64,000 bases of DNA from Trematomus loennbergii (GCA_012861695.1 JAAOOA010000002.1:22939303-23003302), one strand, 5' to 3'. Shown: positions 37,801 through 61,000, counted from the stretch's first letter. The notes: generated by a model not told the origin, from the letters alone. Numbers and translations: made by a program.

Positions 37801-40800
37801 GAATTCAACATGAACCCCATCACACTCAAACGCTGGCTGGTAAAAGTTTGAACAGTAAAAAATAACACATTGTGTAGATTTCAAAAAGGCTTTTACTTAA
37901 AATGCTGACTGAATAATTGTCTTGTTTGCTAGTTGGCGATTCAGGAGAACTACCGTAACAACCCTTTCCACAACTTTCGACATTGCTTCTGCGTCAGTCA
38001 GATGATGTATGGCATGATTAACCTCTGCAACCTACAGGTATGGTGCATGTCTATGTCTGTTCATGATGAAGTTAACTTCTGAAGTCCTATTTAGATCTAG
38101 GTACTGACTTTCCAGATCGGACATTTTGATGTTCATTTGGACGATTTGTAATTACGCCTTTCTTTCACACTGCTGTCCAGGAGAAGCTGACTCTCACAGA
38201 TATGGGCATTTTGATGACAGCAGCAGTGTGCCATGACCTGGACCACCCTGGCTACAACAACACGTAAGGCTCCCTATTTTGTCTGCCTACTGACTCCAGT
38301 ATGTTTTGACATCCTCTGCACAACATCGTGTCAATGAACTGTGAAACTGGTTCAGCATGGAGAGAGTTCAGGTATGAAAACACGCCGATTCAGATCATCT
38401 TCTTGTTTTTGGTCGAGTTTTCTGCAGGTCGAGACCTCTCTCATCAGGGAAGCTTCATGGGAATATATTATCAATTCACACGTGTCATCCATCCACCAGG
38501 TACCAGATCAATGCACGCACAGAGCTGGCAGTGCGCTACAATGACATATCTCCGCTGGAGAACCACCACTGTGCTGTGGCCTTCCAGATCCTGTCTCTTC
38601 CTGAGTGCAACATTTTTGCCAATGTGGATCCTGAGGCCTTCAAACAGATCCGACAGGTGAGATACACAAGTGGAATTCTGACTGTGACAAGCATGATGAG
38701 TTTTATCTATATCCTACTCAGTATTGTCACTTACAAATATATTAATCTGAACAATATTTGAGCAAATGTCGAGCAAACTGACTTATTTTTTTATATTTCC
38801 AGGCAATTATCACCCTCATCCTGGCCACCGACATGGCCAGACATGGCGAGATACTAGACTCCTTTAAGCAGAAAGTGGACAACTTTGATTTCACCAATGA
38901 GGAGCATGTGACATGTGTATGTATACAAGATCACGTTGCATATCCACCTGACATCAGCTGTTTATTGCACGGCACATGCAAGACATGATCTCAACACAAG
39001 CATGCCTTAATCTGCCGGTTGTGCTGTGATCAGCAGAGGCTAAATAGACTGTATAAGTATCATTTGGAAAGTAGTCAAAGAAAATCGGTAGATGCTGTAT
39101 GTTTGTTAAGATAAATAGGCTTCTTTATCCTATGTTTTGTGTTATATGTGTGTGTGTGTTTTCAGCTGAAGATGGTTATGATCAAGTGTTGTGACATTTC
39201 CAACGAAGTGAGGCCAACTGAGGTAGCTGAGCCATGGGTGGACTGCCTATTGGAGGAGTACTTCATGCAGGTGACGGAATTCTTTCAAGTCCATTATCTG
39301 AATCCATCATGTCAACTTTGTCCTAGTTGTGGTAGAATATGGTCATACAGTAAAAGGCATTAATAAGTGTTTTAGAATGACTTATCCAGGGCCATTATGC
39401 TGCTTATATGCATGCTAATAGGCAACTAGTAAATGGTTTATCTTAATACTAAATTATACCAAATGTGTACAATGAGAGCCAAGGCTAAATGGCAATGTTT
39501 CCACTCATGTGCTTTCAGAGTGACAGGGAGAAGTCTGAGGGTCTCCCCGTGGCTCCCTTCATGGACAGAGACAAAGTCACCAAGCCCACTGCTCAGATTG
39601 GATTCATCAAGTTTGTCCTCATCCCAATGTTTGAGACGGTCATGAAGGTAGGACGATGTGTGTACAGATGTGTTCCTTTACAAATACACACCTGATTACA
39701 CACACAATTAATGACCTTACTGTGGTGTCCAACAGCTTTTCCCTCAGATTGAGGAGATCATGGTTCAACCTCTGAGAGACTCTCGTGACCATTACGAGGA
39801 GCTGAAACAGATCGATGATGCCATGACAGAGGTAGGACTTGTATTAAAGTTTATTTATGTATTCGTCTATCAGCACAGTCATGCTTTGTTCAAGCTCTCA
39901 CACCTCTCTATGTTAAACTAATTTCAATAGATCACAAACATGCCAAACTTCATCACTTGTTGCCAGTAACATGACACTCTGTAACATGGAGTGAGAAAGT
40001 TGTAGGGAGAGTTGAAATATTAGAGTTTCTCTATAGATGTTTCACAATAAGAAAACTTTGAAGGAAAATGTATAATTTAGCGTTTCTTTTTTTGGGAAAC
40101 ATTTACCTTAATACTGAGATGATGATAAGATAAATGCCCCTCTCACATCTTCCCATTAGATATAAGGCTACGGCAAGCAGCAGCTTAACTTAGTTTAGCA
40201 CAAATAAACTACTGCTAGCCTTGCTTGATAAGGTAACCAAAACCTCTAAAGATCATTAACTAATAGCAAATAAAAAATCACATGTAAAAGCGGCAACTGG
40301 GCTTTGTGCCAGACTTTGTTTTTGGCTCTGACAAGCAAGCAAAATCAAGTCAATTTTACTTTAATAAAAATTTGCCTCAAACGCTTTTCAATCTGTAAAA
40401 CTAATCAATAAATAAAACTAATAAACCCTATATATTCCTAACTCATGTGTGAGCATCAAAAGAACCTATCCTGTGAGCAAGGAAGACCCTCTTGAAACCT
40501 TAAAGCTTCCACTCAATGAAGTTACTGTTCCAAACCAAGAAACACCCTTTTATTTATATTTCTATTAAATCTCCACCAGAAGCAATGTTCCACAAATAAA
40601 CTGTTTCTGCACAAAAACAAACACTTATTTAAACAATACCCTTACTCTTTGGTCAAGGAAAACATTACAACAATAAGATTTGTATTGTTAATTGCACTGT
40701 TACTATGATATTTGTTGTGGCAGCAATCACAGTGTTATAATAGGGATTCAGGGGTTGTGGTACAAAGACTGTGAATAAGACATGCAGTGATCAGAGGTTA

Positions 40801-42016
40801 AAGTGACAGTTCTGCATGGTCTCCAACATGTTGCTTAGCCTGTGTGGTAAACCAGATTAAATGAAAGGGTTAAAACAATGGCAGTAATCCAGGTTTCCCA
40901 GTGTGACAAACAGGCATTTTGAGAACAAGTAAAAACAAATCTACCCAGTGTCATTTCGGCTTTTCACCTGGAGCTACCAAACACTATAATTATGCAATTT
41001 GTGTCACATGGGTGGGGTCACACATTCATACACTCACATAAATCAAACCGCTTGCTAACATAAAGGTGTGTCTTTTGTTCAATGAGGCACAGAAGAAAAA
41101 AACTGAAAGTATATCATTAGGCGGGAAGAAGAAGTAAGCTCTGCAGTGAGTGAGTGCAGTGGTTTCTGTGTAAGTAAAAACAACTGACTCCTTGGTTGTG
41201 CTTTAGTGTTTAGTGTTAGTGTCCTGAGTGCACTCTGTCTCTGCCTCTCTCTCTGGCCTCTCTGCACATCTGCACAGCAACTCTCCTCCATTCTGAACTC
41301 TTTCTACAAAAGCCACACCTTTAGGAATGTGCAGCACTTTCATCACTTTGGATTTGCCTTTTTATTTAGGACCAAGGAGTTCATATCAATTTACTTACAA
41401 AAAGGAAAACCAAGGGGGTAATCCCGTTTAGTCGGCTCAAGCTAAATTGGTTCAGCGTGAGAAATGATTGGCAAGTGCAGGGGTCTTGGCTGTGTAGAAG
41501 ATAAGGGGCTTGCAAGAAAAAAGAAAGAAAGAAAGTTCAACAGCCTAGAAGAAAGACACATTAGCATGTTTTTGATTACTTTTGGTATCAGTAGATCATG
41601 CCAGACTTCCTTCATTTTGCTTTAGTCACAGCTGAAAACAAAGTGATGAAATTGTCGCATGTTTGTTTTCCTTTTAAACACCATGTTACCTTGATGAACT
41701 CATGAATTGAACACACAACCTCTTTCCGACATTGAACTTCTCAACATAAAGTTGCCACTAGACTCTGAGTTAAGATTTGACTTTCCACATGGGGAGGTCA
41801 ATTCTCACTCACAGCTCTCAAGCCAGCTCAGTCCAATAGCCTCTATTTTTTATCTGTGGAGGCGATAACCACCGTACCTTTGGTACATTTCATTGTTTTT
41901 ATAAACCTAGTTTGAGTTTTCCTCCTAAAAATCCCGCTGTTTTCCCCCACATAATCCAAGCTCCTGTTTTATTGCAGGGATCCTCCTTTGTGATTAAACT
42001 AAGGAAAGACTTGTGA
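31845..42016 (+). CDS. pde9a: cGMP-specific 3',5'-cyclic phosphodiesterase 9A
   Basis: Eighteen exons: 31845-31913, 33570-33640, 34146-34223, 36459-36502, 36678-36732, 36996-37066, 37196-37283, 37389-37467, 37576-37650, 37753-37839, 37933-38037, 38181-38263, 38500-38656, 38803-38916, 39166-39270, 39519-39647, 39736-39831 and 41978-42016. They total 1,545 bases (514 residues), all phases compatible. The N-terminus '[20 protein letters not shown]' matches mammalian PDE9A. The catalytic domain shows the metal-binding HD signature ('HNFRHCFCV', '[17 protein letters not shown]'), '[13 protein letters not shown]', '[10 protein letters not shown]' and the purine-pocket helix '[13 protein letters not shown]'. 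PDE9 hydrolyses cGMP with very high affinity and lacks GAF domains, as here. Acceptor AG at 31783 suggests an upstream noncoding exon, perhaps ending near 31,531. The final exon, encoding only 12 residues ([12 protein letters not shown]), follows a 2.1-kb intron and is less certain. AATAAA at 42387-42392. Confidence 0.95.
32311..32345. repeat. 15-bp perfect inverted repeat with 5-nt loop
   Basis: TTTTGCAGAGGTGCA, loop TTTAG, then the exact reverse complement. It lies in pde9a intron 1 inside a segment (about 32,150-32,360) that reads like an old interspersed repeat. Confidence 0.7.
35343..35915 (-). pseudogene. Gag-like frame of the LTR element
   Basis: A 190-codon open frame on the minus strand. 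Its first 60 residues look protein-like ('[14 protein letters not shown]', '[15 protein letters not shown]') and resemble leader domains of fish Gypsy-type gag proteins. The remainder is a Pro/Val/Ala repeat ending in tandem 'QVPSQAPS' units encoded by the minisatellite at 35385-35480. A separate start codon on a conserved-looking leader lies upstream (about 35,970) but runs into a stop after a few codons, so the ORF is broken. Function is doubtful. Confidence 0.5.
35385..35480. repeat. 12-bp minisatellite within the LTR element
   Basis: About eight imperfect copies of 'gagaagggactt', reading as P-S-x-V/A repeats on the minus strand. Confidence 0.85.
40030..40270 (-). repeat. Dispersed percomorph repeat in pde9a intron 17
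   Basis: On the minus strand it contains 'gtgctaaactaagttaagct' followed by a 'gctgcttgccgtagcc' block, close to the 'gctaagctaagctaac...ggctgtagcttcatattta' repeat common in percomorph genomes. Boundaries are approximate and the class is unknown to me. Confidence 0.55.
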
Positions 42017-42386
42017 GGGAGGCCTCGGTAAAGGCGGTCCCAGCTGCGTTGTGAAGAGGACAGATGGGTCTGGATCAGAAGGAGGAGAAAAGAGACTGCT
42101 TGGCTGCATACTGAACTAAATGTAGACGTCAAGGTGGCATGTCTTGAACTTTGACTTAGACTTTTGCACTGGATGTAACAGAGAGGGACCTGCTGACCTC
42201 TCTGCATGTGTATGCTGTTTGTACTGTTCTTTTTAGTCTACTTTATTTTATAGTATTTCTTGTGTTCTACCTTTTGTAGAAGGATAATAATGCACTAAAA
42301 TGGGTTGTTTTCAGCAATCCATGTTTGATTGTTATGGCTCATCAGAAGTCTGTGTGTTTTCTCTTACCTTCAACACTTTTCAATAC

Positions 42387-42392
42387 AATAAA
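42387..42392 (+). terminator. Polyadenylation signal AATAAA of pde9a
   Basis: Canonical hexamer about 370 bases after the proposed stop at 42014-42016; it supports the last exon being near 41,978. Confidence 0.6.
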
Positions 42393-42812
42393 GCCACATA
42401 GGGGCATATATTTTCCAAGGTGAACATATTGTGTCTTGTACTATTGTTTATTATCTCACAATAGATGTGAAACTCTGTTTTATAGGCCAGTTCATCACCT
42501 GTGAGTCTTTATATATAATGGGTTTCAGAGTCTTCGGGGGTTATCCATAGTGAGACAGTTACTTTAAGTGATAAAAAAGATTAAAAAACAACTATATAAT
42601 GTATAACAACAATTATATAATGTATAACTTAAACAAGTCTGAGAAATATGAGTCCAAGCGTTAAAATAAAAGCTGACCTGTCGACCTGCTGACTTTAATG
42701 ACCAACTCGTGAAAATATTTGATAAAATGCATTGATTTTAATACATCTAATGGACACAATGATCCCACAATGATTACGCTATAAAATGTCCCCCTCATGT
42801 GTGCGTTGTATA

Positions 42813-42827
42813 CCCCCCCCCCCCCCC
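42813..42827. repeat. Poly-C tract
   Basis: A run of about 15 C; a similar run of about 12-13 C lies at about 55,292-55,304. Confidence 0.9.
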
Positions 42828-43269
42828 TGATGTGAAACATGTTCAATATTCCTTCCTGGCCTTGGAAGTTGTAGTTTAACAAAAATAATCCGGACCTTCT
42901 CTTGAGATTTCAGCCGTAACATGATCTTCATCCGCAGATAAAGATTGCTCAGTTGTCATGGGGATGGATCTGTTGCCATGCAATCTCAGCAGCTGTTATG
43001 ATTTCATCCATTGCACTTTTCATCCATTTTAAACGCTCAATGCCTGCTTGTCAACGGATCCATCACCATTACAACAGAGCGTACTGCAGTTGCTGATGAG
43101 GACCGTGTGATAAAAAGATCTGGAAAAAGCTTGCAGATGAACCTTGAGTTAAGACTGATTTTTTTATATGTTGATTACTGAAACACCGTGTTATTGCACA
43201 GAAGCTATAAAAGAACAAACCAAGAGCCCATTTAGACAAGTGGTAACATTTCACTTTCGATTTTTCCAT

Positions 43270-43618
43270 TTAGTTAATGAGTTCAAAATGGTGGAATGAG
43301 CTCCCCATTGAAATCAGGACAGCAGAAAGCCTACACATCTTCCGGCGCAGACTGAAAACACATCTCTTTCGACTCCACTTCGAGCGATAGAATTACTAAC
43401 AAAGAATTTCTAACAAAACACTTATATACTAATAAAGGACTGGCTTATCTAAAGCCAGTTGAGTAGCACTTGAAATGTTTTGGCTCTATGAAACCTGATG
43501 TACTTATATGATTCTGTTTTCTTCAAGTTTGTATCTTCTTGGTCGAATGCACTTATTGTAAGTCGCTTTGGATAAAAACGTCAGCTAAATGCAATGTAAT
43601 GTAATGTAATGTAATAAC
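43270..43618 (+). mobile_element. L2-type LINE, 3' end with TAATG tail
   Basis: A short frame at 43292-43390 encodes the C-terminal end of an L2 ORF2: 'WNELPIEIRTAESLHIFRR' followed by 'LKTHLFRLHFER' and a stop. After a 3' UTR with 'taagtcgctttggataaaa' and 'gtcagctaaatgcaatg', the copy ends in (TAATG)n microsatellite repeats, the typical L2 3' terminus. It is strongly 5'-truncated. Confidence 0.88.
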
Positions 43619-53429
<9,811 letters not shown>

Positions 53430-53729
53430 ATGAACGCAGATCTTTGGATTTCGCCGCGGTTTTTTCATCTGTCGTGTTCAGTTTTGCGCATTTTGGGTAT
53501 GTTTTTGAGTTGCGTCTCTGTGGCTTCAGTTCGGATACTGACCCGGGTCTGCGCCCTGGTGCTGCTGGTGGCGGTGGGACTGTGCTCCGAGCTGAGGGTC
53601 CGGGTCCGGCTCGCTGACGGGCTGGTGACCGAGGAGGTTTTGGAGGCGGACATTGAGAGAGATTTAATATCAGTCGAATTCAAGCAGGGAGACGGGGCAC
53701 TCATCACTTTTGTGGCGGACTTCAAACAG
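53430..53729 (+). CDS. oaf: Out at first protein homolog, first coding exon
   Basis: One exon of 100 codons ending at a CAG/GTGAGA donor in phase 0. After a hydrophobic leader comes 'ELRVRVRLADGLVTEEVLEA' and then 'DLISVEFKQGDGALITFVAD', which aligns with the N-terminus of mature vertebrate OAF, a secreted protein first named in Drosophila. There are two in-frame starts: 53430 gives an unusually long leader (52 residues before ELRV), while the ATG at 53499 gives a conventional 29-residue signal peptide (MFLSCVSVASVRIL... core LVLLVAVGLCS). I favour the second on signal-peptide grounds. No further OAF exon is recognisable before 64,000, so intron 1 exceeds 10 kb. Read-through past the donor would stop at 53762. 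Confidence 0.9.
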
Positions 53730-56700
53730 GTGAGAGGTGGTCCTGTTTACAACTCAAAATAAACGCTGTTGTGCCTTGATGGGACGTGTTCTATATTATT
53801 TGTGAGACCCCGGTGATCAGAGGGTTTAAATAAGTTATTTAAAAGTCTTCAATGACTGTTAAAACTGTCCTTGATAGACCCAGAACTTATTCAAACTGAG
53901 CCCAATTCTTATTAACCCAAATGAAGTATGGGACACATTAGTGCTTCTTGAGCTTTACATTTTCTATCAAAAAACGAAATAGGGAAGTTATACTTCTAAG
54001 TCACTTATAGGAAGTTCATTGTTAGAGCCATTCTTGATCATCCTTAAAATAAGGCAAACTCCAAGATGACATGACCCGTTTTTTGGGGACTTGGGGAACT
54101 CCTCAAGACCTCAAGAATGGTATGTGGTCATTCACTTTGGGAAGCACTGTTTTCATTTGATTCATGAAACAATTTCACCTAATTGAGACTCGAAAATCTG
54201 AATGGTGTATGAACGTTTCACATCACCAAAAACCCTAAGCCTAAGTCATGTCCATAAGGGTGAGGTCTATAGCCCCCCAAAAAGTGTGATAGGTAGGAGT
54301 ATATGAGCTTTTCCTTGACACCTTATATGATTTCTTTATTTTGGTTATCTAAGAAATCAGCAATAAATCTTTATCCCATCAAGGCTGACAAATAAGGTAA
54401 CGACAATGGCCTCTTGGGTCAAGCTAAATGGTTGCCTCTAGGGAAGAATGTGGGTCCAAATCTGAAGCTTGAAGAAAAACATCCTGAAATCCTAACCTGC
54501 CTGGAGCATACACTGTCACTTGTACACAAACTTAAGTAGAACTTACTAGTAGTTAAATTCATATTTTCCATCTCAGCTTGAGTTTCACAGAGGTCAAGAC
54601 AGCTGCTGCTCCTCAGATGTAGACGTCCAAACTCCCAAGTGACCTTAAAACCCCTGCTGCTGACGAGTCCAGCCGCGAGCTGATCATCAGTGGCTGTATT
54701 TAGCATTCTTAAAAGTATACGATCAGATCAAGTCAGTGTCTCTCCCTGACCAGCACTACATCCACGATTTTTGGAAAGATTACACTGTTTCACTGTTGAC
54801 AATGACTTCTCTGGGACACATAAATGTCAGTCCTGAAAGAAAAACTACAACTGCTGTGAGCGAGGGTGGGGGAGATTCTCGGAGGCGCACAGAGCAAAGG
54901 CATGTGTCTGTGATGGTTGCTGTCACACAGAAGCTGACAGGCTGGCGAGATGTGAAGGGGGAGATTTACCAGGATTAAATGGGCATGTCTGACCTTTTTG
55001 ATCTGCAAGTCTGGTTCACTAACCAAAACAGCTAATTTAGAGTTGAAAGAGAAGAGGCCGTCACCCCCAATCATTGGTGACACACCAATATAAAGAGGCA
55101 TACACTGATCTGTGAGCAGAGAGCGTTTTCTCGGTGGTGGAGGCACCCCGTGATGCGGAGTCCCTTCACGCATGCACACACAGTCCCACATACATCTGCA
55201 CATATGGTTTTGTTTATTGTATAAAACCTCTTAGATCACTTTACTTTTCCGCTGTCTGATTTATCTGTTCCAGTTGTAGGTTGGCCTCCTCGCCCCCCCC
55301 CCCCTCTCTTTCTGTCTCTTGGTCCCCCTGTTCCCCTCTCTGTCTCTTGCTCTTGCTCACTTCTTCCTGCTCTCTCCTCAAATTCGTATGCATATGGTTT
55401 TCATTCAGCTCTTGTGCAGTATCTCCAAGATTTATGGAAAGTTGGACGAGCTGTCACTTCCAGCTGCCATGAATATATAGTCCAGATGAGCACATAGGGC
55501 AAGAAGAGAATTTTAACAGGGATGTTAAACACTGGAGATTCATAATGAACTTTACAGTCAATGGCGGATAGGTACTGTACAGGTTTATGAATTATTTCTG
55601 TTACTTTTTATTTACCTTCTTAAACTGAGATGCAATGAGGTCATTTGTATCATCCAGGATTTAGTTCTAGTTTATAAAAAAAACTATAAATAATGATCAG
55701 ACGGCAGCCGTCTTCCTCCTTTCTGCTTTTTGAATAATCATCTAGGATGGGATGGTAAATGCTAGAGTCATTAGACACTGCTGGACTTTTTCTCCTGGAT
55801 GTGAGAAGGAAGTTTAGTCAACCTTATCCAAGTAATGAATCACAATGAGAATCAGCCGCACTGTGATTTTAGTAGGGTTACATTTGCTCTGAAGGCATGC
55901 AGACATATGGAAAAGATTATGTGGTTTAGCGGTTTGTGCTCATCCCACCTCCTTCATGTTGAGAAATCACAGCATGTAGATAACGTTGTCTATTAAATTA
56001 AAACCACTAAAGGACAGTGATTTTCTAATTGATTTGCAAAAGAAAGCATCATGGGAGGGAGTTTATCATTCTATATGTATTCTGCATGTGTAGGTTGCTA
56101 AACTTGTTTAAATCTTGAGGGACTCTGTATTTCATCCCTATCTGGTATCACAGTGAAGTTTTTACAGCCAACTCTACTCTAAATGATTTAAATTGCAGCA
56201 AGATGTTTGCAGTTCAGTGATATCCTGATGACATGCTCAATGTCAGTGTACACGTTTTTTTAACATGAGGACAATCAGATGTGCTGTTGAAGGCTTGAAT
56301 AGACAGTTCCTCTGAAGTTTGCTGATTCAGTACAGATTTCTTTTTTTCAGCAACCACTTCTACAATTTATGGTCTAACACAGTCTCAGACCTTGAGCTGA
56401 ACATAAACCCTGTCTTGGAGTTTAATCCAAGGGAAATGTCTCACATTTTTTGAGAGGCTGTTTTTGGTCTTTCCAGATGTAGAAACTTTTTAGAGAGTCT
56501 AATCAGCGTGTACTCTGTGTGTCTTGCTTTCATGTCTAACTAGTGGGTTTGATCAATGCAGGAATGTGAGTGACTTCACAGGCCTCTCGGCTGAGTAAGA
56601 CTTGAAAAAGGTTTAGTCTCTGGGAAGCAATGATGCACATCCTTGTGCATCTAGTTACATGCACCTTGGCTCTATAATAAAACATTTATAAGGACAGCTT

Positions 56701-57178
56701 TCATATTTTAAATCTGTTTTAATTCATGTAAATACAAATAAACCTGTAAATATTTATTTAATCTTTTGCAGAATAATTTGAAAAGGCTGTTTGAATTTGG
56801 AAAGTTTTCCATCAACACAAGTGTATTCAGTTCATGTTCAAACGGTCTTGTAAATGGGGTGCATAAGCCACTAAAGCTTTACAACTTAAAGTAAGACCAA
56901 CGTTTTCCAAAGCTTTGTTATTGCTTTCCATAATGCAACATCAAACCTCTTTGGTGAGTACTTTCATGGCTGTAGTTATAAATGTATCTATATCAGTGTA
57001 TGGCATCAGAGTGATCCCTTATATGCTGATGGGTCATGGGAGCAAGACATATTGGAGGCCCCTTGACACTCACTATCTCACACCATCATGATAAATGAGT
57101 CTGGGTTTTGTAAACAATGGCACCTTGGTGAAAACAAGCTTGCCAGCAGTTTCCTGATTCTCACTTAATTTCAGCCTA
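53730..57178 (+). other. Probable oaf intron 1, left part
   Basis: No exon or clear repeat apart from a poly-C run near 55,292. The short open frames here lack known domains. Confidence 0.5.
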
Positions 57179-58054
57179 AAGGCCCTGACACACCATGCAG
57201 TCACCAGAGAACTCGCCGACACCGACAGTTCCATCGACGAGTTCTCCTGCGTCTTGGCCGTCTGTCGCACTGGAAATCACCGCAAAGACTTCAGCCGAGC
57301 ACGTACGAACTGCGCATGCGTGAGTGGCAATAACTCTCCTTACCAGCAGGCGGCGGTAGTGTGTATTCGTCATTCAAAATAGGCAACAACCGGAAGACAG
57401 AGAAGAAGAACAGACTGATATAAACAAACAAATAGCGTGTGCGTTCCATTTTCACTCTCGTCCATCGAAAACATGTTTTAGAATATAAAAATACATGAAT
57501 GATGAAATGAGCACATAAAGTGCAGACATACTATAAAATCACAGTTAATAGACCTGCATCTGATGATCGCAGTGTTCTGGCGGGTGTGTAGTTTATTGAG
57601 TCAGCAATGTAATAATGGCCACTTCTTGCTAAATTTACGATGAGATGAAAAACCGGACTTGACCAAACAAATCACGGAGCTCTCAGCAGAGGACAGCCGG
57701 GGACGCTCCCGCCGATATCAGAGATGTCCCTGCTATGTGTGGGAGGTAAGAGAGGACATTTAAGGGCTATGTTTGATGTCTTTTAAGTATCACCTGCTGG
57801 GGTTTAGCTGCTGTCCTGTGCCTTTTTTAATCGTTTGTTTACGTCCCTCACTTCCGTTTCGCTTCTCATTTGCTAGCTGAACAGCTGATCAGAGTGGTGT
57901 CTTGGCCCGATAGCTTGTGTCGACCGTGAAAGGCCAAATAAGGCGTGTCACGGCCGAGGGTTCGGGACACACCAAATTGACTTTGGGCGACAAGGAACCC
58001 GTTGTCGCCAAACAACGCAAGACGGCCGATTTCGGCCTGGTGTGTCAGGGGCTT
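57179..58054. mobile_element. DNA transposon with CCCTGACACACCA termini
   Basis: The left end AAGGCCCTGACACACCA (57179-57195) and the reverse complement of the right end, AAGCCCCTGACACACCA (58038-58054), differ at one base. A TA dinucleotide flanks each side (57177-57178, 58055-58056), consistent with a 2-bp target duplication. The ~876-bp interior is richer in CpG than the surroundings and has no transposase frame. Superfamily unassigned; TA targets occur in Tc1/mariner and some Harbinger-related groups. Confidence 0.8.
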
Positions 58055-61000
58055 TACAATCAAGGCTGTGTTTCAACCAGGGGCCAATTTACCCTCAGGT
58101 CAGTTTGCTCTTGTGTATATATTCTGATTGTCTTCAAAGCACAGAGGCTTTATGGATACGCCCAACTGGAAGAATGAACTAGAGATTCTTCACACACCCT
58201 CGTGCGCTATGTCAAACACAGGAGTAGAGTTGGGGGTGGGGAGGCAGGTTGTTTGGCCTTTCTTTGTGTCCTACCTTTGGGATATGCAGTACAGTGTCTG
58301 TGATCCATTTTGGTAGAAGTCCGTTCTTTCACAGCCTCCACATGTTGAAATTGTTCACACTTTATTTGCCTTTGTTAGCTATTAGGCAAACTCTCCTGTG
58401 TGGGAGGCTTGCTGGCAATCCATCTTGTTAATTTTTGTTAGTGTGGGAAATGCAGGGGTTTGCCAATTGAAGCAACTGCTGGTTGTTATTCCTGATGACA
58501 AGTACTGTACATCATTTACAATTTGGTGCAGGGATTTCACCACATTATGCCTTACTTTGTTTTGGTTCTTTTTGGCTGCCGCACCTTGGGTCTCACTCAA
58601 CTCTGAAACACCAACCCACTTTGTCACAAATGTGTTTTTTACAGATAAGTGTCACCTCTTTCAGGATATGTTGTTGCTCCAAACACCATTGAGGACACAG
58701 CATAGGAGAACATTAATTTTACACTCGGCTATATAAGGTTGTGAAAGGTCACAGTGAGTCATCTGTGAGTCACCAACAAGCACTGTTATAATCTTGGTGA
58801 GAAAATGAAACGCAACTCAAAATAGATTTCAGTTTTATTCCATAATTTTTCTTGACATGTTACTTGAAATTTGAGTACATAAAGGTTTTTTATTAGCTTT
58901 TTATACCATTTCTGTTTCTTTAAGTGGACCATTTAAAAAAAACACTTCTTTCTCCTATAGCCACCTTGGTTCCCTGTTGGCTCTGAATCCCAGGAAAATG
59001 GCTTCTTCTGTAGCCTGGTAATGGCCCTTCAAGGCCCCGCATGGGCCTCTCTTGGCCCCTCTGCCACTGTTGATGTCTTTATCCTTTATCCTCCTCCCGC
59101 CAGCAGGCCAGATGTTTGTCTGAAATGCTGCTGATAAAGAAAAAAACGTCCAATTCCCACAGAGAAGCAGAGATGGAGGACGTAGCATCAACCTCTTTTT
59201 TATTTTTCAAGAAGGACCGTGGAGTGGTGCTGTGGCAACAGCAATGAGTCGGTAGTTGTGGCCTGCACTGTGCATAGTTGGGATAATTTCAAGCTACCTC
59301 AGAGGTTTTAAGATTGCAGTTGGCAACGAAAAAGCCAACAAAGGGTTTTCCCTGCCAAAGCTTCTGTTCTGTTTCCACACAGTGTCCTGAAATGTCCTTT
59401 TGTCAAATCCATGGCTGTGACCTTTTGGCTGTCTTGGCCTCGTGAGTTTTAGACTGATTTATTGTTTGACTTCACTATGCAACCCTTGTGTCAGTCTATT
59501 CTGGTGCTCAATGTATAAGGGTCTACACCTGGGATGGTCTTACTCATAGGTGTTACATCATCCCTTTTCTTGTAATATAAACTGCTCTTGTGTTACTTTT
59601 CCAGTCATAATACACAGTTTCTGTTGTTATAGTTATGAAAAAGAGCCAAAAACTTTAGAAAAGAAAGTGATCAAAGGATTTTAAAGGATACTATAGCAAT
59701 CAGCATCAGGGTGCTTTGTTTTCATGTAAGAAAAAAAGATCACATAGTGTCTTCAAAACAGACCCGCTGGTTTTTTTGACAATTTAAATGTAAGAACAAC
59801 ATTTTAATTGGGGTTTTGTTGGGTTTGTTTAAGCATACTAGCATAAACTTAAAAAAATACCAAATTAATTGAATATTTGCCTTTTTTTAAATACAACTAA
59901 TGAGGCTTCTCATTACATAGCTGATGTGTCCCCTGCAACAGGATATGCAAGCTGTGGGACAATGGTTAGATGCTGAATAGAGCTGTAGTCCTCTCTATTG
60001 TTTATGCCTTATCTATCTGCCTCATTTCCTTCCCCGTTAGCACTCACTGTTTGTGTCCCTCGCGTTTCCTGAATGCACAGTCTCCATAAACAGTTTGTCT
60101 GGATAATTGTAACCAGATTCTGTGTGAATGAATAGTTCGCTCTGTATACTGTACTTTGCACAGGTTTGCAGACTTTTACAGATTAGAGGCTGTAGTAAGT
60201 TACCTTCCATTGCTGTCAGGATGACCAAGGGGAACACCTTTCTTTCCGTGGCCTCCAGTGTTTATATGGTCCATTCACTGACACTGTTTTCTAATTGGTT
60301 TGCTTTTTGGTCAGCCAGGTGTGACCAGCCCCAAATGTGACTCCACATTCCTGCCTTTGGAGCCATATGTAATTAGCTTCAACTCAAGCATTTCTTACTT
60401 CAGCGGCTTTTCTCAACTCCTTTTGTCTGTGTGAGTCCGTCTCACTCGCTCTCCCTGTGTCTCCAAACATGAGCTTTAATCCCTGCCTACACCTGTGTGA
60501 CAGGCCTCCCCTCATGCACAAAGAAAAATATCCTCCCCATCACCTTAAATGGTAAATCCATAAATTGTTTTTAAAGAAGAGTTAGAGCCATTTAGGCAGG
60601 TTATGGTTCCTAAAAGTAAACACAACATTTCAACACTTGTGTCTCTACAAATATGGACCATAGGGAATACTGGAAGCCATGGATTCATGCTGAAACGGTA
60701 AGCTTTAATATTAACATTCTAGATTTATTCTGCAAGGTTTGTAGCTGTTGACTAAGAAAAAGTCTTAAAAGAAAAATCTAGTTTTAAGCAATCTTTTTTT
60801 AAATGTAGAGGTTTTTGCTGCCTGCTCTTACATTTTGCTTGGAACAAGACCAACTCAAATAGCCACACATATACCCACAGTGATCCCAAATGACTCATCA
60901 GAGCGTGGCTGACCAACAGTCCACCCCAGCCAGCCATCAGCCTTATCAACAGACAGGGTCTTAGAGGGGATTGGAAAACAGGAAGGGCCTTCTACACAGG

